Assembly: GCA_021833365.1 (NCBI GenBank)
Contig: JAKBFV010000022.1
Location: 1 to 34,819 of the forward strand
Source of the DNA: Pseudomonadota bacterium
Lineage (GTDB): Bacteria; Pseudomonadota; Gammaproteobacteria; Pseudomonadales; Moraxellaceae
Direction: 5' to 3'
Length of the DNA: 34,819 nucleotides
Of the stretch, positions 27,579-34,819 are shown in pieces (the first letter of the stretch is position 1; each line of letters begins with the position of its first letter). A model generated the notes under the pieces. The model ran no database searches and had not been told where the DNA came from. It saw only the letters and a program-made list of their open reading frames with translations. The position numbers and the translations under genes were made by a program.

Positions 27579-29044
27579 CAGCTCCCTCCCAGGATGATCG
27601 CCGCTTGCTGATAAGCCTGCAGCACGACCGGTGGCAAGTACAGACCCAAAAAAGCCGCCAGACCGAGATGCACCAGCAAAGGTAGGCGACGGGGGCGATA
27701 CGGCAGGATGCGCATATGCGTCGGTGCCTCTTGCCCAAGAGTCATGCTCTGGGTCGGACCGAGCAAACCCAGCAGGGCCAGGAGCAGGGCCAGTGCTACC
27801 AGCGGCAGCAAACTCGGCTGCTGCGCCAGCAAGCTGGAAAAGATCATGAACTCACTGCGGAACATGCCAAAAGGTGGCAGTCCCAAAATGGCCAGAACCC
27901 CGATGAGCAAACTCCAGCCTATGCGCGGGCTGACCCGTACCAGGGCACGCAGGTCGGCGATCTTCTGGCTCCCGACTTTCTGAGCGGCGTGACCCGCTGA
28001 AAAGAAAATGGCTGACTTGATCAGAGCATGCAGGGTCATATGCAGGAGCGCCGCTATATGCGCCCATACGCCGCTCAAGCTCAAGGCCAGCGTGATCAAC
28101 CCCATATGCTCGATCGAGGAGTAGGCAAAAAGCCGCTTGACGTCTTTTTGTACAAGAATCGCCAAAACCGCCACGACCAGGGTCAATACGCCTAGCACCA
28201 GCAAAAGATGATCGCTCCAGTGTGCGGGCAGAACGCCGTCGGCGAGAATCTTGCAGCGCAGCATGGCGTAGGTAGCGACATTGAGCAAAAGACCGCACAG
28301 TACCGCTGAAATGGGTGTCGGACCTTCGGCATGAGCATCTGGCAGCCAGCCATGCAGGGGCACCAGACCCATCTTGGTGCCCCACCCCAGCAACAGAAAG
28401 ATGAAGGCAATGGCCATGATGTGGGCATCCAGATGGCTGCGTATCTGCCAAAGATGGGTCCACAGCAGGGTCTGCTCACCACCACCAATGACACGATCCG
28501 CCGCCAAATACAGAAGGATGAGACCGAACAGTGCCTGCGCGATACCGACACCACAGAGTATGAAATACTTCCAGGCTGCTTCCAGGCTGGCCGGTGTTCG
28601 GTAGAGACTGACCATGAGAACGGTCGACAAGGTGGCCGCCTCCATGGCCACCCACATCAGTCCCATATTATTGACGCTCAGCGCCAACAGCATGGTGCCG
28701 AGAAAAAAGGCAAAGACACTGTGATAAAGGCGTAGACGGGCGGGACTCAAACGGCCACGGTCGAGTTCGACGCGCATATAAGGACCGGAAAAAATCGACG
28801 TCGTCCAGGCCACCAAACAGGTCAAAGTCAAAAACAGGCCGTTGAGGGCGTCGATATGGAAGAGCTCGCCACACCAGCTTTGCGCCCCCCAGCGCAAGAC
28901 CGTGCTGTAAAGCCAGACAGAGGCCAGAAAAATCGTCAAGGTGACCAGCGTATTCAGTCGTTCCGCGCTGGCACGATGCCCCCCCAGGGCCTGGACGATG
29001 GCCAAAACGATCGGCGCGATGAGCATGATACTTAAGGCGATCAT
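27578..29044 (-). CDS. hyfF: Antiporter-like membrane subunit HyfF (NuoN/MrpD type)
   Basis: The 488-residue membrane protein has about 13-14 helices and resembles proton-pumping subunits of complex I and hydrogenase-4 (HyfF, 526 residues in E. coli). Key charged residues are kept: Glu135 in MWVAMEAATLS, Lys224 in WGTKMGLVPLHGWLPDAHAE, and the QKDVKRLFAYSSIEHMGL segment. Conservation of this Glu/Lys pair suggests a working ion channel. The ATG at 29044 overlaps the hyfE stop (ATGA) and is preferred over the in-frame ATG at 29062. The stop shares a base with the hyfG start. It is the second of only two antiporter-like subunits here. E. coli Hyf has three, so HyfD is absent. Confidence 0.92.
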   Translation of the reverse strand: MIALSIMLIAPIVLAIVQALGGHRASAERLNTLVTLTIFLASVWLYSTVLRWGAQSWCGELFHIDALNGLFLTLTCLVAWTTSIFSGPYMRVELDRGRLSPARLRLYHSVFAFFLGTMLLALSVNNMGLMWVAMEAATLSTVLMVSLYRTPASLEAAWKYFILCGVGIAQALFGLILLYLAADRVIGGGEQTLLWTHLWQIRSHLDAHIMAIAFIFLLLGWGTKMGLVPLHGWLPDAHAEGPTPISAVLCGLLLNVATYAMLRCKILADGVLPAHWSDHLLLVLGVLTLVVAVLAILVQKDVKRLFAYSSIEHMGLITLALSLSGVWAHIAALLHMTLHALIKSAIFFSAGHAAQKVGSQKIADLRALVRVSPRIGWSLLIGVLAILGLPPFGMFRSEFMIFSSLLAQQPSLLPLVALALLLALLGLLGPTQSMTLGQEAPTHMRILPYRPRRLPLLVHLGLAAFLGLYLPPVVLQAYQQAAIILGGS

Positions 29045-29703
29045 GAGCGTCCCCCACGCCACTGCCCGACCTCACGCGTATCGAGATGGGCCGCCTGTAC
29101 GCGTACATGCAGAAGAAAAACCGCCAGCACCAACATACCCATGAGAAGATCCAGTGCCATGCCAAGTTCGATGAGCATGGGCATGCCATTGGTCGTCACC
29201 GTCGCAGCAAAAATCAAAGCATTCTCGAGCGCCAGGAAAGCGATGACCTGAGCGATGGCGCGCGTGCGCACGATCACCATCAACAAGGATAGAAGTACAC
29301 AAGCCAGGGCGATGCCGAGGCTGCGCCCGGCGATACTCAGGGTCAAAACTTGCAGAGGACGCGCCAGATCGAAGGCGAGGATGACCAGGGCAATACCGAT
29401 GAGCATGATCGTCGGCATATTCACCAAAGCCTCACGATCCTGGTGCAGACCTAAGCGCGCCAACAAGCGCAATAACACCCATGGTAGTAAAAAGACCTTG
29501 CTCAACAAGGTGATGAGAGCAGAGATATACAGATCCTGCTGATGACTGAGATGGGCAACCATCATGATGCAGAGGACGAGCACGGCACCCTGCCAAGCAT
29601 AAAGATGAATCAATTGTGCCATGCGGCGCTCGCGCAGCATGGCAAAGCTGAGGATGAGTATCAGCGAGACCAGCATATGCAGGGACTGTAGTGCGTGCGA
29701 CAT
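29041..29703 (-). CDS. hyfE: Membrane subunit HyfE (NuoK-like region)
   Basis: The 220-residue, highly hydrophobic protein has about six to seven helices, matching HyfE (216 residues in E. coli). Its C-terminal part resembles NuoK, with the helix segment AFLALENALIFAATV carrying the conserved buried glutamate. In complex I this residue belongs to the E-channel that links quinone chemistry to pumping. The ATG at 29703 follows the hyfC stop with a single base between. Upstream in-frame extension is only possible inside hyfC. It sits between the NuoH-like and NuoN-like genes, the usual hyf order once hyfD is removed. Confidence 0.9.
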   Translation of the reverse strand: MSHALQSLHMLVSLILILSFAMLRERRMAQLIHLYAWQGAVLVLCIMMVAHLSHQQDLYISALITLLSKVFLLPWVLLRLLARLGLHQDREALVNMPTIMLIGIALVILAFDLARPLQVLTLSIAGRSLGIALACVLLSLLMVIVRTRAIAQVIAFLALENALIFAATVTTNGMPMLIELGMALDLLMGMLVLAVFLLHVRVQAAHLDTREVGQWRGGRS

Positions 29704-29704
29704 C

Positions 29705-30640
29705 TCAGGTCTCCAGCAGGACATGCACCAGCATGCCCATGACGCCAAACATGAAGGCCGTCCCGAGAAACTCAGGGACGCGGAAGATCCGCATTTTGGC
29801 GCTCAGGGTTTCCATAACCGCCAATGCTCCGGCCAGCAGCAGCAATTTGAGCAGAAGGCTGGCGATGCCGCTCCCTAAGCCAGCCAGACCAAACTGCGCG
29901 GCTATTCCCCAAGGACAGAATAAATCGATAGCGAGTCCTGAATAAATCAGCAGTTTAAGATCGCTGGCCCAGGTCATCAGGGCGAGATGACGACCTGATG
30001 TCTCGAGCAGCATGGCCTCATGAATCATGGTCAATTCGAGGTGAGTATCCGGATTATCGATCGGCAAACGGGCATTTTCCGCCAAAGCCACCATGATGAA
30101 AGCGGTAGCAGCAAAGACCATGCTCGGTGACAGGGCGGGTGGTCTGGAGAGCAGGGTCGCAACGATACGGGTGAGCGAGGTCGATGACGTCGACATGCCA
30201 GCGATGAATAGAACGGTGAGGAGCGCCGGTTCTGCCAGAAAACCCACCAGCATCTCGCGCCGCGCGCCCAGGGAACCGAACGAAGTGCCTTGATCCATCG
30301 CTGCCAGCGCCATGAGCATCCTGACCGCGCCGAGCAGTCCGACCAGAGCGATGACATCGGCGACCGGCGCTAGAGGCAATGACAAGGAATACCAGGGAAT
30401 GATGCCACAGACCAGGACCAGCAGGGAGAAAACGAGATAAGGCACGATGCGAAAAAGTGGCGAGGCGTTTTCACCGAGGACCACTTCCTTGTGCAGAAGC
30501 TTATAAAGATCGCGATAAGTCTGGAATATGGACGGACCACGGCGATTTTGCAGGCGAGCACGCAAATACCGAATGCAGCCACCATAGCCAGGCGCCAGGA
30601 ACACGGCCAGAAGCATCGAGGTCAGTTGTCCGATGATCAT
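29705..30640 (-). CDS. hyfC: Membrane subunit HyfC (HycD/NuoH-like)
   Basis: The 311-residue membrane protein resembles NuoH and HycD/HyfC (about 307-322 residues), the subunit that joins the peripheral redox arm to the membrane arm. Visible family features are RLQNRRGPSIFQTYRDLYKL and HKEVVLGENASPLFR near residues 30-65, and the acidic loop IDNPDTHLELTMIHEAMLLE around 215-235, which faces the quinone-site region in complex I. The ATG at 30640 overlaps the hyfB stop (ATGA). No independent ribosome-binding site is seen, so translation probably depends on hyfB. The intact acidic loop suggests coupling is retained even though the NiFe site is not. Confidence 0.93.
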   Translation of the reverse strand: MIIGQLTSMLLAVFLAPGYGGCIRYLRARLQNRRGPSIFQTYRDLYKLLHKEVVLGENASPLFRIVPYLVFSLLVLVCGIIPWYSLSLPLAPVADVIALVGLLGAVRMLMALAAMDQGTSFGSLGARREMLVGFLAEPALLTVLFIAGMSTSSTSLTRIVATLLSRPPALSPSMVFAATAFIMVALAENARLPIDNPDTHLELTMIHEAMLLETSGRHLALMTWASDLKLLIYSGLAIDLFCPWGIAAQFGLAGLGSGIASLLLKLLLLAGALAVMETLSAKMRIFRVPEFLGTAFMFGVMGMLVHVLLET

Positions 30641-32625
30641 GACATCACCATGCCCAGAAGAACGATCAAGGTCGCAAAGCTCATGCCGAGATACCAGACC
30701 AGCGATGGGCGTCCATGCGTCTGCAGTCGCTGCCAGGTGCGCCAGGTGCGCAGCAGTGGCCGATAGATCCACAACCAGAAACGATCGATGACGGCGACGC
30801 GATAAAAGGGATGGCGATCATCCACCTCAGGTAAATGCCGTCGCAAACTCATGACCGGTTCAAAGATATGCCGAATGGGTTGGCCAAAACCCTCGGCGGT
30901 GTCCTGCATACGCGCACCTTGCCAAGGAAAGCCACAATCCCATAAAGGTGCACGCCGTGTCTTGTGCGGAAAGCTGAAGCGCACCACCAGCCAGATCAGC
31001 CCCGCCACCAGCCAAAGACCCGGCAGCAACAAAGCCGGAGCATAACTGGCGCGCTGTAAAGCGATGGGCGTGACCAGCCAGGATGGCGTCGCCCAGGCAG
31101 GATGCGCGACCGGCCCGAGAAGAGCAGCCAGGGCGGCACGCATATGCGGAAGAATCCAGGCCGGAGCGACCCCCATGATGATGCAACCGAAGGCCAGCGA
31201 CAGCATCGCCCATCGTTCACGCGCGCGCGCATCGACCGCCGCCGCGAGCTTGTTTTCACGAAACTGACCGAGGAAAATGATGGCAAAGAATTTGACCATG
31301 GTATACGCCGCCAGCGCACTGATCAGCACCAAAGTGGCACTGAGCACCGGCAGACTGAGTTCCAGGGTGGGATTGCTCAGATGGGGGGTGAACAGAAAAC
31401 TCTGCAACAGCATCCACTCAGCGGCGAAACCACCAAATAAAGGCGTGCCTGCGGCACTGAAGATGCCGATCAGGGCCAGACCAGCCGTCCACGGCATGCG
31501 TCGCATCAAGCCACCGAGATGACCGAGATTGCGTTCCCCGGTGGCATGCAGCACCGAACCGGTCACCAAAAAGAGCAGGCTTTTGAACAGGGCATGACTC
31601 ATCGCCAGGTACAAGGCAGCGAGCAGTGCCAGCTGCGCCAGACTCGGCATACCCTCACTGCGAAAGATCATCGCCAGTCCGACGGACAACAGCATCAATC
31701 CCATGTTTTCCATGGAGGAATACGCCAGCAAGCGCTTCATGTCGACCTGAACCGCAGCATAAATGACCGCAAACAAAGCGCTCAGCATACCCAGGATGAG
31801 CAAAGCGACACCCGCCATCAAGGGCAAGGCTGGCAACCATACAAAGACCATGCGTAGCAGCCCATACAGAGCCATCTTCAGCATCAAACCCGACATCAGC
31901 GCAGAAACCGGCGACGGCGCCGCTGGGTGCGCCTCCGGCAACCAGACGTGCAGCGGTAAAAGTCCAGCCTTGCCGGCAAAGCCGATCAGAGCCAGAACAA
32001 AAACGACCGTCACCGGTACCTTGCCGGGCGCTAGAGCGGCCAGGGTGCCATGCGGCTCGGCAGCTGTGATCATCGCCATGGCGATGAGTAAAGCGAGCGC
32101 ACCGAGATGCGCCATGGCCAGATACAAAAGACCAGCACGGCGGGTCGCCGCATCAGCATGGTTGGAAATCACCAGCAGATAGGAGCTGACCGCCATGATT
32201 TCCCAATTCAGCAAAAACAGCCAAGCATCATCAGCAACCAGGATCAGGCACATGCTGACGACAAAAAAATGGTAATAAAAGGCGATCAGGCCGGCGGGGA
32301 TGGCTTCACGATGACGGAAGTAACTCGCTGCATACATCGAGCACGCCATCACCACCCCGCCCAGCATCAAGGTAAACCAGGCGGACAGAGCGTCGAGACG
32401 CAGGTGACCCGAAACCCCAGGCCATAGCGACCATGTCGCGACGGCCACCGACGAGGTGAGCGCCTGCACCGATACCCAGGCGACTGCGACCGCGACCAGC
32501 GCACTGAGCGGGAAGACCCAGCGCGTCGCCACCTGTGTGCGCCAGCCGAGCAAGGCGATCACACCCAGCACCGACCAGGCGCCACAAGCCCACTCGATCA
32601 GATTCAGCGCCTGCACGGACTCCAT
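30637..32625 (-). CDS. hyfB: Antiporter-like membrane subunit HyfB (NuoL/MrpA type), first gene of operon
   Basis: The 662-residue membrane protein (E. coli HyfB 672) is of the NuoL/Mrp antiporter type. Pumping residues are conserved: Glu142 in LLNWEIMAVSSYLL, Lys219 in GFAGKAGLLPLHVWLPEAHP, and VQVDMKRLLAYSSMENMGL. The last quarter, with VVRFSFPHKTRRAPLWDCGF, matches the HyfB C-terminal region that anchors on the other subunits. The ATG at 32625 has GAGG 5 nt upstream. A longer frame to 32682 would run through the operator palindrome and is rejected. It leads a six-gene operon in which neighbouring genes overlap or lie one base apart. Confidence 0.93.
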   Translation of the reverse strand: MESVQALNLIEWACGAWSVLGVIALLGWRTQVATRWVFPLSALVAVAVAWVSVQALTSSVAVATWSLWPGVSGHLRLDALSAWFTLMLGGVVMACSMYAASYFRHREAIPAGLIAFYYHFFVVSMCLILVADDAWLFLLNWEIMAVSSYLLVISNHADAATRRAGLLYLAMAHLGALALLIAMAMITAAEPHGTLAALAPGKVPVTVVFVLALIGFAGKAGLLPLHVWLPEAHPAAPSPVSALMSGLMLKMALYGLLRMVFVWLPALPLMAGVALLILGMLSALFAVIYAAVQVDMKRLLAYSSMENMGLMLLSVGLAMIFRSEGMPSLAQLALLAALYLAMSHALFKSLLFLVTGSVLHATGERNLGHLGGLMRRMPWTAGLALIGIFSAAGTPLFGGFAAEWMLLQSFLFTPHLSNPTLELSLPVLSATLVLISALAAYTMVKFFAIIFLGQFRENKLAAAVDARARERWAMLSLAFGCIIMGVAPAWILPHMRAALAALLGPVAHPAWATPSWLVTPIALQRASYAPALLLPGLWLVAGLIWLVVRFSFPHKTRRAPLWDCGFPWQGARMQDTAEGFGQPIRHIFEPVMSLRRHLPEVDDRHPFYRVAVIDRFWLWIYRPLLRTWRTWQRLQTHGRPSLVWYLGMSFATLIVLLGMVMS

Positions 32626-32646
32626 AGCAGCCTCATGACATGAGAG

Positions 32647-32681
32647 TTGCATTATCATAGAACTAACATATGATAAACACA
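32647..32681. promoter_or_regulatory. Overlapping divergent promoters with perfect palindromic operator
   Basis: A perfect 8-bp inverted repeat, TTATCATA (32652-32659) and TATGATAA (32669-32676), has a 9-bp spacer. Each arm contains a TATGAT -10 box facing outward: one on the plus strand (32669-32674, with TTGCAT 16 bp upstream) toward the ribbon-helix-helix gene, and one on the minus strand (32658-32653, with TTGTGT 17 bp upstream) toward hyfB. A protein bound here would cover both promoters. The promoter reading is inference from position and spacing. Confidence 0.65.
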
Positions 32682-32716
32682 ATCACCCGACACTTAGACA
32701 CAGGACTCATCTGCCC

Positions 32717-32914
32717 ATGGAATCCAAGACAGCGCGTCTGACCATCCTGATCGACCCTGACAAGAAAAAAGCCCTGGAGCGACTCTGCGCCGCGCAAGAC
32801 CTGACGCCGTCACAGGTGGTGCGTCAACTCATCCGCGACTATCTGGCGGCACATCAAGTCGACTACCCCAGTCGCGCACGCCTGCCCAGCGATCCTGGCT
32901 CGACAACGGCATAA
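32717..32914 (+). CDS. Ribbon-helix-helix (CopG/Arc-type) DNA-binding protein
   Basis: The 65-residue protein begins with a short strand TARLTILIDP (residues 5-14) followed by two helices (DKKKALERLCAAQ and TPSQVVRQLIRDYLAAH), the CopG-type ribbon-helix-helix layout. The tail (about 50-65) is polar and probably disordered. Such proteins dimerise and place the beta ribbon in the major groove of short palindromes. It is divergent from the hyf-like operon with a perfect palindrome between them, so it is a good candidate for autoregulation and control of that operon. It could also be an antitoxin, but no toxin gene follows. An AGGA site lies about 10 nt before the ATG. Confidence 0.85.
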   Translation: MESKTARLTILIDPDKKKALERLCAAQDLTPSQVVRQLIRDYLAAHQVDYPSRARLPSDPGSTTA

Positions 32915-33233
32915 TATGCAGCTTTGTGCACCGCGATGAGCGGGATATCGCGCAGACGGGGCTGTGATAGGGCGCTTCCCCTTCATGGCAGTTAAGCCGA
33001 AAATCAGACACAGCAGAACGCCGCACGCGATGAACGCGATCCAGTGGCCATCTACCGCAAGGTCAGGGGTGGTTATGGATAAGGGCATGGGCTTATGTGG
33101 CGTGTGGTACGTTCCATGACCACGATGTCACTGCGACCAGGAGCGTTTTCGCACCCGGAGATGAGCGTCTTGCCAAAGGAAGCTCTCTGCCCTTCCCACG
33201 TCAGCGGTGGCCATCGATTGAGGATGGGGAGGA
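32915..33233. other. Gap between ribbon-helix-helix gene and PstS-like gene; possible small membrane ORF
   Basis: This stretch of about 320 bp has no confident gene. A minus-strand frame from 33088 to 32810 encodes one hydrophobic helix (HWIAFIACGVLLCLIFGLTA) after a short start, but it runs antisense into the ribbon-helix-helix gene and lacks a ribosome-binding site. A 6-bp inverted repeat (CGCGAT at 32932-32937, ATCGCG at 32947-32952) has no T-tract. Positions 33089-33233 show nothing recognisable. Confidence 0.4.
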
Positions 33234-33659
33234 TCAATCAGCAAGCTTGGCGATCACCTTGACGCCACTGAGCTTACCCGCGTTATGAATATAGCCGATG
33301 AGATTGGGATTCTTCGCCACCAGAGCGGCGACATCGGCATCACCGCCGACACTCTTCGGTGGCTGACCCTGACCCGTGAAGATCAGTTTCGACCAATAAG
33401 CATTCAACTGTGAAGCGTTCTTGCCAGTCACCTGACTGTAAAAGAGGGTCCGTGCCGCTGAACCATCATTCTGGTCGATCGGCACCAGAGCACTGCCCCC
33501 TGGCAAGGCGCCGGCTTTGGCGAGAAAAACCTTGGCAACGTCGCCATAACTGGCTTTGCTGACGCCATATCCGGCATTGACGATGACGTCGACTTCGGCC
33601 TCGGCTAGGCTCACCATGCCGAAGCACAAAGCCATCGCGGTAAGACAAACTTTCATCAT
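33234..33659 (-). CDS. Small periplasmic PstS-like (phosphate-binding-type) protein
   Basis: The 141-residue secreted protein has a signal peptide (MMKVCLTAMALCFGMVSLAEA) with cleavage likely after AEA. The mature part resembles the short PBP-like domain annotated as phosphate ABC transporter substrate-binding protein (VDVIVNAGYGVSKASYGDVAKVFLAK, then ARTLFYSQVTGKNASQLNAYWSKLIFTG and a VAKNPNLIGYI end). It is only about half the length of true PstS, so phosphate transport is not assured, and no ABC permease or ATPase gene is near. It lies 9 bp downstream of a porin gene and is probably co-transcribed with it. Either ATG of the initial pair could serve, with AAGGGGG just upstream. Confidence 0.8.
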   Translation of the reverse strand: MMKVCLTAMALCFGMVSLAEAEVDVIVNAGYGVSKASYGDVAKVFLAKAGALPGGSALVPIDQNDGSAARTLFYSQVTGKNASQLNAYWSKLIFTGQGQPPKSVGGDADVAALVAKNPNLIGYIHNAGKLSGVKVIAKLAD

Positions 33660-33668
33660 GCCCCCTTC

Positions 33669-34819
33669 TCAAAACATGGCATTGACAACAAAGGTATAGA
33701 TATCGGCCTTACCGCCGACGGGAGCATCGGAAAACATCCCCCATCCCCCGCCCGGCAAACCATCCGGGGAGGCGCCGAAACCGGTGACATGATCCCACTC
33801 CAACTTGACCGACATTTTCGGCGAGATGTCATAGCGCAAGCCCAGGATATAGCTGGTCTCCTCGCCACCATTGTTGGCGATGGACTGCATCGCTGACATC
33901 TGTTGCAACTCACTGACGCCGAGCTTTGAAAGAACCGACTGAACCCCGGCGTTCTGCAGGGTCGCCACATCCTGGGCGCGATTCTGATTGCCCGAGCTGT
34001 TGGTGCGCATTTTGCTGATAGTGAAGTCCGGCATCCACTGGCCGAAGTGATAACCGATCAAGACATAGCCGCACAGCGGATCCTGCAGGATACTGCCATC
34101 ACCATAGCGCAGGTCGCTGAGTTCGCTGATACCCAACCACTGACCATCGTCATAGACAGCTCCAAGATCATAAAATGCAGCCGTCTGCGCAGCGATGCCC
34201 GGCCGACCGAGACCGACCAGGAGGGTGTTGAGGGCATTGTAGATGTGTCCAGGCGTCTGATCGTCATTGACATTGATATTGACGTCGCCTGCGGTCACAC
34301 TACCGTGAAAGGTCCAGTTGTTCTCGAAAATATTGAAATTGAAACCACGCTGGTTCTTGATATCGAAACCGAGTGGCAAATACGGTGAATTTGAGCTCGA
34401 TGGCGAATCGCCGGTGAGCAGATTGATATTCCCGGACAGGTCATTCCACTGCCAGTTCCAGCGCCAACTGATGCCATCGTATTGATTGACCGGTAGCGAA
34501 TACATCTCCAGCGGTGGCCGCGCCCAAGGATAGGACATGCCGACATCGAGCTGTTCTGAATACATATAAAAAGGTAAACGCTGACGACCGATGCGCCATT
34601 CGGTATTCTCGGTCGGACGATAAGTGGCATAAGCCCAGACCGTGTTGACCTGATAGTTTTGGCTGCCATAGGAGACCAGCTGCGCCACCATAGACGTGGC
34701 ATTATCGATCTTGTAACTCGCCTGCAGACCTAGAATGCTGTCATTCGTCCAGTTCGGTACCGCCCCGATGTGCGCATAACCTGGTGCATATTGCAGGGGA
34801 TTACTGCTATTGGTGACAC
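33669..34819 (-). CDS. Outer-membrane porin (5' end outside window)
   Basis: The frame is open from the stop at 33669 to the window edge, giving 382 visible residues of a beta-barrel protein. Alternating aromatic and polar strands are visible, the segment WRIGRQRLPFYMYSEQLDVG followed by YPWARPP is shared by a family of proteobacterial porins, and the protein ends in VVNAMF with a terminal Phe. The N-terminus with signal peptide is missing, and an internal ATG at 34691 is not the real start. The specificity (general, phosphate or other anion) cannot be told from sequence, though the PstS-like gene downstream makes an anion role worth considering. Confidence 0.85.
   Translation of the reverse strand, partial: VTNSSNPLQYAPGYAHIGAVPNWTNDSILGLQASYKIDNATSMVAQLVSYGSQNYQVNTVWAYATYRPTENTEWRIGRQRLPFYMYSEQLDVGMSYPWARPPLEMYSLPVNQYDGISWRWNWQWNDLSGNINLLTGDSPSSSNSPYLPLGFDIKNQRGFNFNIFENNWTFHGSVTAGDVNINVNDDQTPGHIYNALNTLLVGLGRPGIAAQTAAFYDLGAVYDDGQWLGISELSDLRYGDGSILQDPLCGYVLIGYHFGQWMPDFTISKMRTNSSGNQNRAQDVATLQNAGVQSVLSKLGVSELQQMSAMQSIANNGGEETSYILGLRYDISPKMSVKLEWDHVTGFGASPDGLPGGGWGMFSDAPVGGKADIYTFVVNAMF

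Noticed and set aside
32932-32952. 6-bp inverted repeat after the ribbon-helix-helix gene
   Set aside because: The stem is short with a 9-nt loop and no T-tract. It is too weak to call a terminator.
33234-33659. Annotating the small secreted protein as pstS
   Set aside because: It is about half the length of PstS and has no pstCAB genes nearby, so the symbol would overstate the evidence.

Overview
The window comes from the chromosome of a Gram-negative gammaproteobacterium, most likely near the Pseudomonadales. The evidence is a ribosome modulation factor gene (a gammaproteobacterial protein) between rlmL and pyrD, uvrB divergent from an aspartate aminotransferase, outer-membrane porins at both ends, a TolC-type lipoprotein and a tRNA-Asn with encoded CCA. 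From memory, both gene neighbourhoods also occur in Pseudomonas. The DNA is GC-rich, so many long open frames lie antisense to real genes. I saw no rRNA, CRISPR array, insertion sequence or phage.

Region 1 (1-9.6 kb) is housekeeping. It holds the tail of an OprB-like porin, rlmA (23S rRNA methyltransferase), a LysR regulator divergent from an aldo/keto reductase, rlmL coupled to a glutaredoxin-like gene, rmf, pyrD and ppsA (PEP synthase, TTG start). rlmL and rmf concern ribosome modification and hibernation. pyrD feeds electrons to quinone.

Region 2 (9.9-14.2 kb) is a minus-strand run: an SpmA/SpmB-type membrane protein, a REC-PAS-GGDEF-EAL cyclic-di-GMP protein and an orphan ParA ATPase. 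Region 3 (14.3-19.2 kb) has an ABC1/UbiB-family kinase, uvrB, the aminotransferase and tRNA-Asn.

Region 4 (19.2-25.7 kb) is accessory in character. It has a solitary HigA-type antitoxin gene, a complete three-gene tripartite efflux operon (MFS pump, outer-membrane lipoprotein, membrane fusion protein) and a ClC H+/Cl- antiporter gene whose 3' end overlaps the next operon.

Region 5 (25.6-32.9 kb) is the most interesting part. It is a tightly overlapping six-gene operon resembling hyfB-hyfC-hyfE-hyfF-hyfG-hyfI (hydrogenase-4 / complex I family). The large subunit lacks the paired cysteines that hold the NiFe centre. There is no ferredoxin-type iron-sulfur subunit, formate dehydrogenase or hydrogenase maturation gene beside it. 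The ion-pumping residues and the small-subunit iron-sulfur cysteines are intact. It is therefore best read as an energy-converting-hydrogenase-related (Ehr-type) complex of unknown redox partner. A divergent ribbon-helix-helix gene and a perfect 8+8 bp palindrome, whose arms coincide with candidate -10 boxes of both divergent promoters, suggest a dedicated switch.

Region 6 (33.2 kb to the end) holds a small periplasmic PstS-like protein downstream of a porin whose 5' end lies beyond the window.
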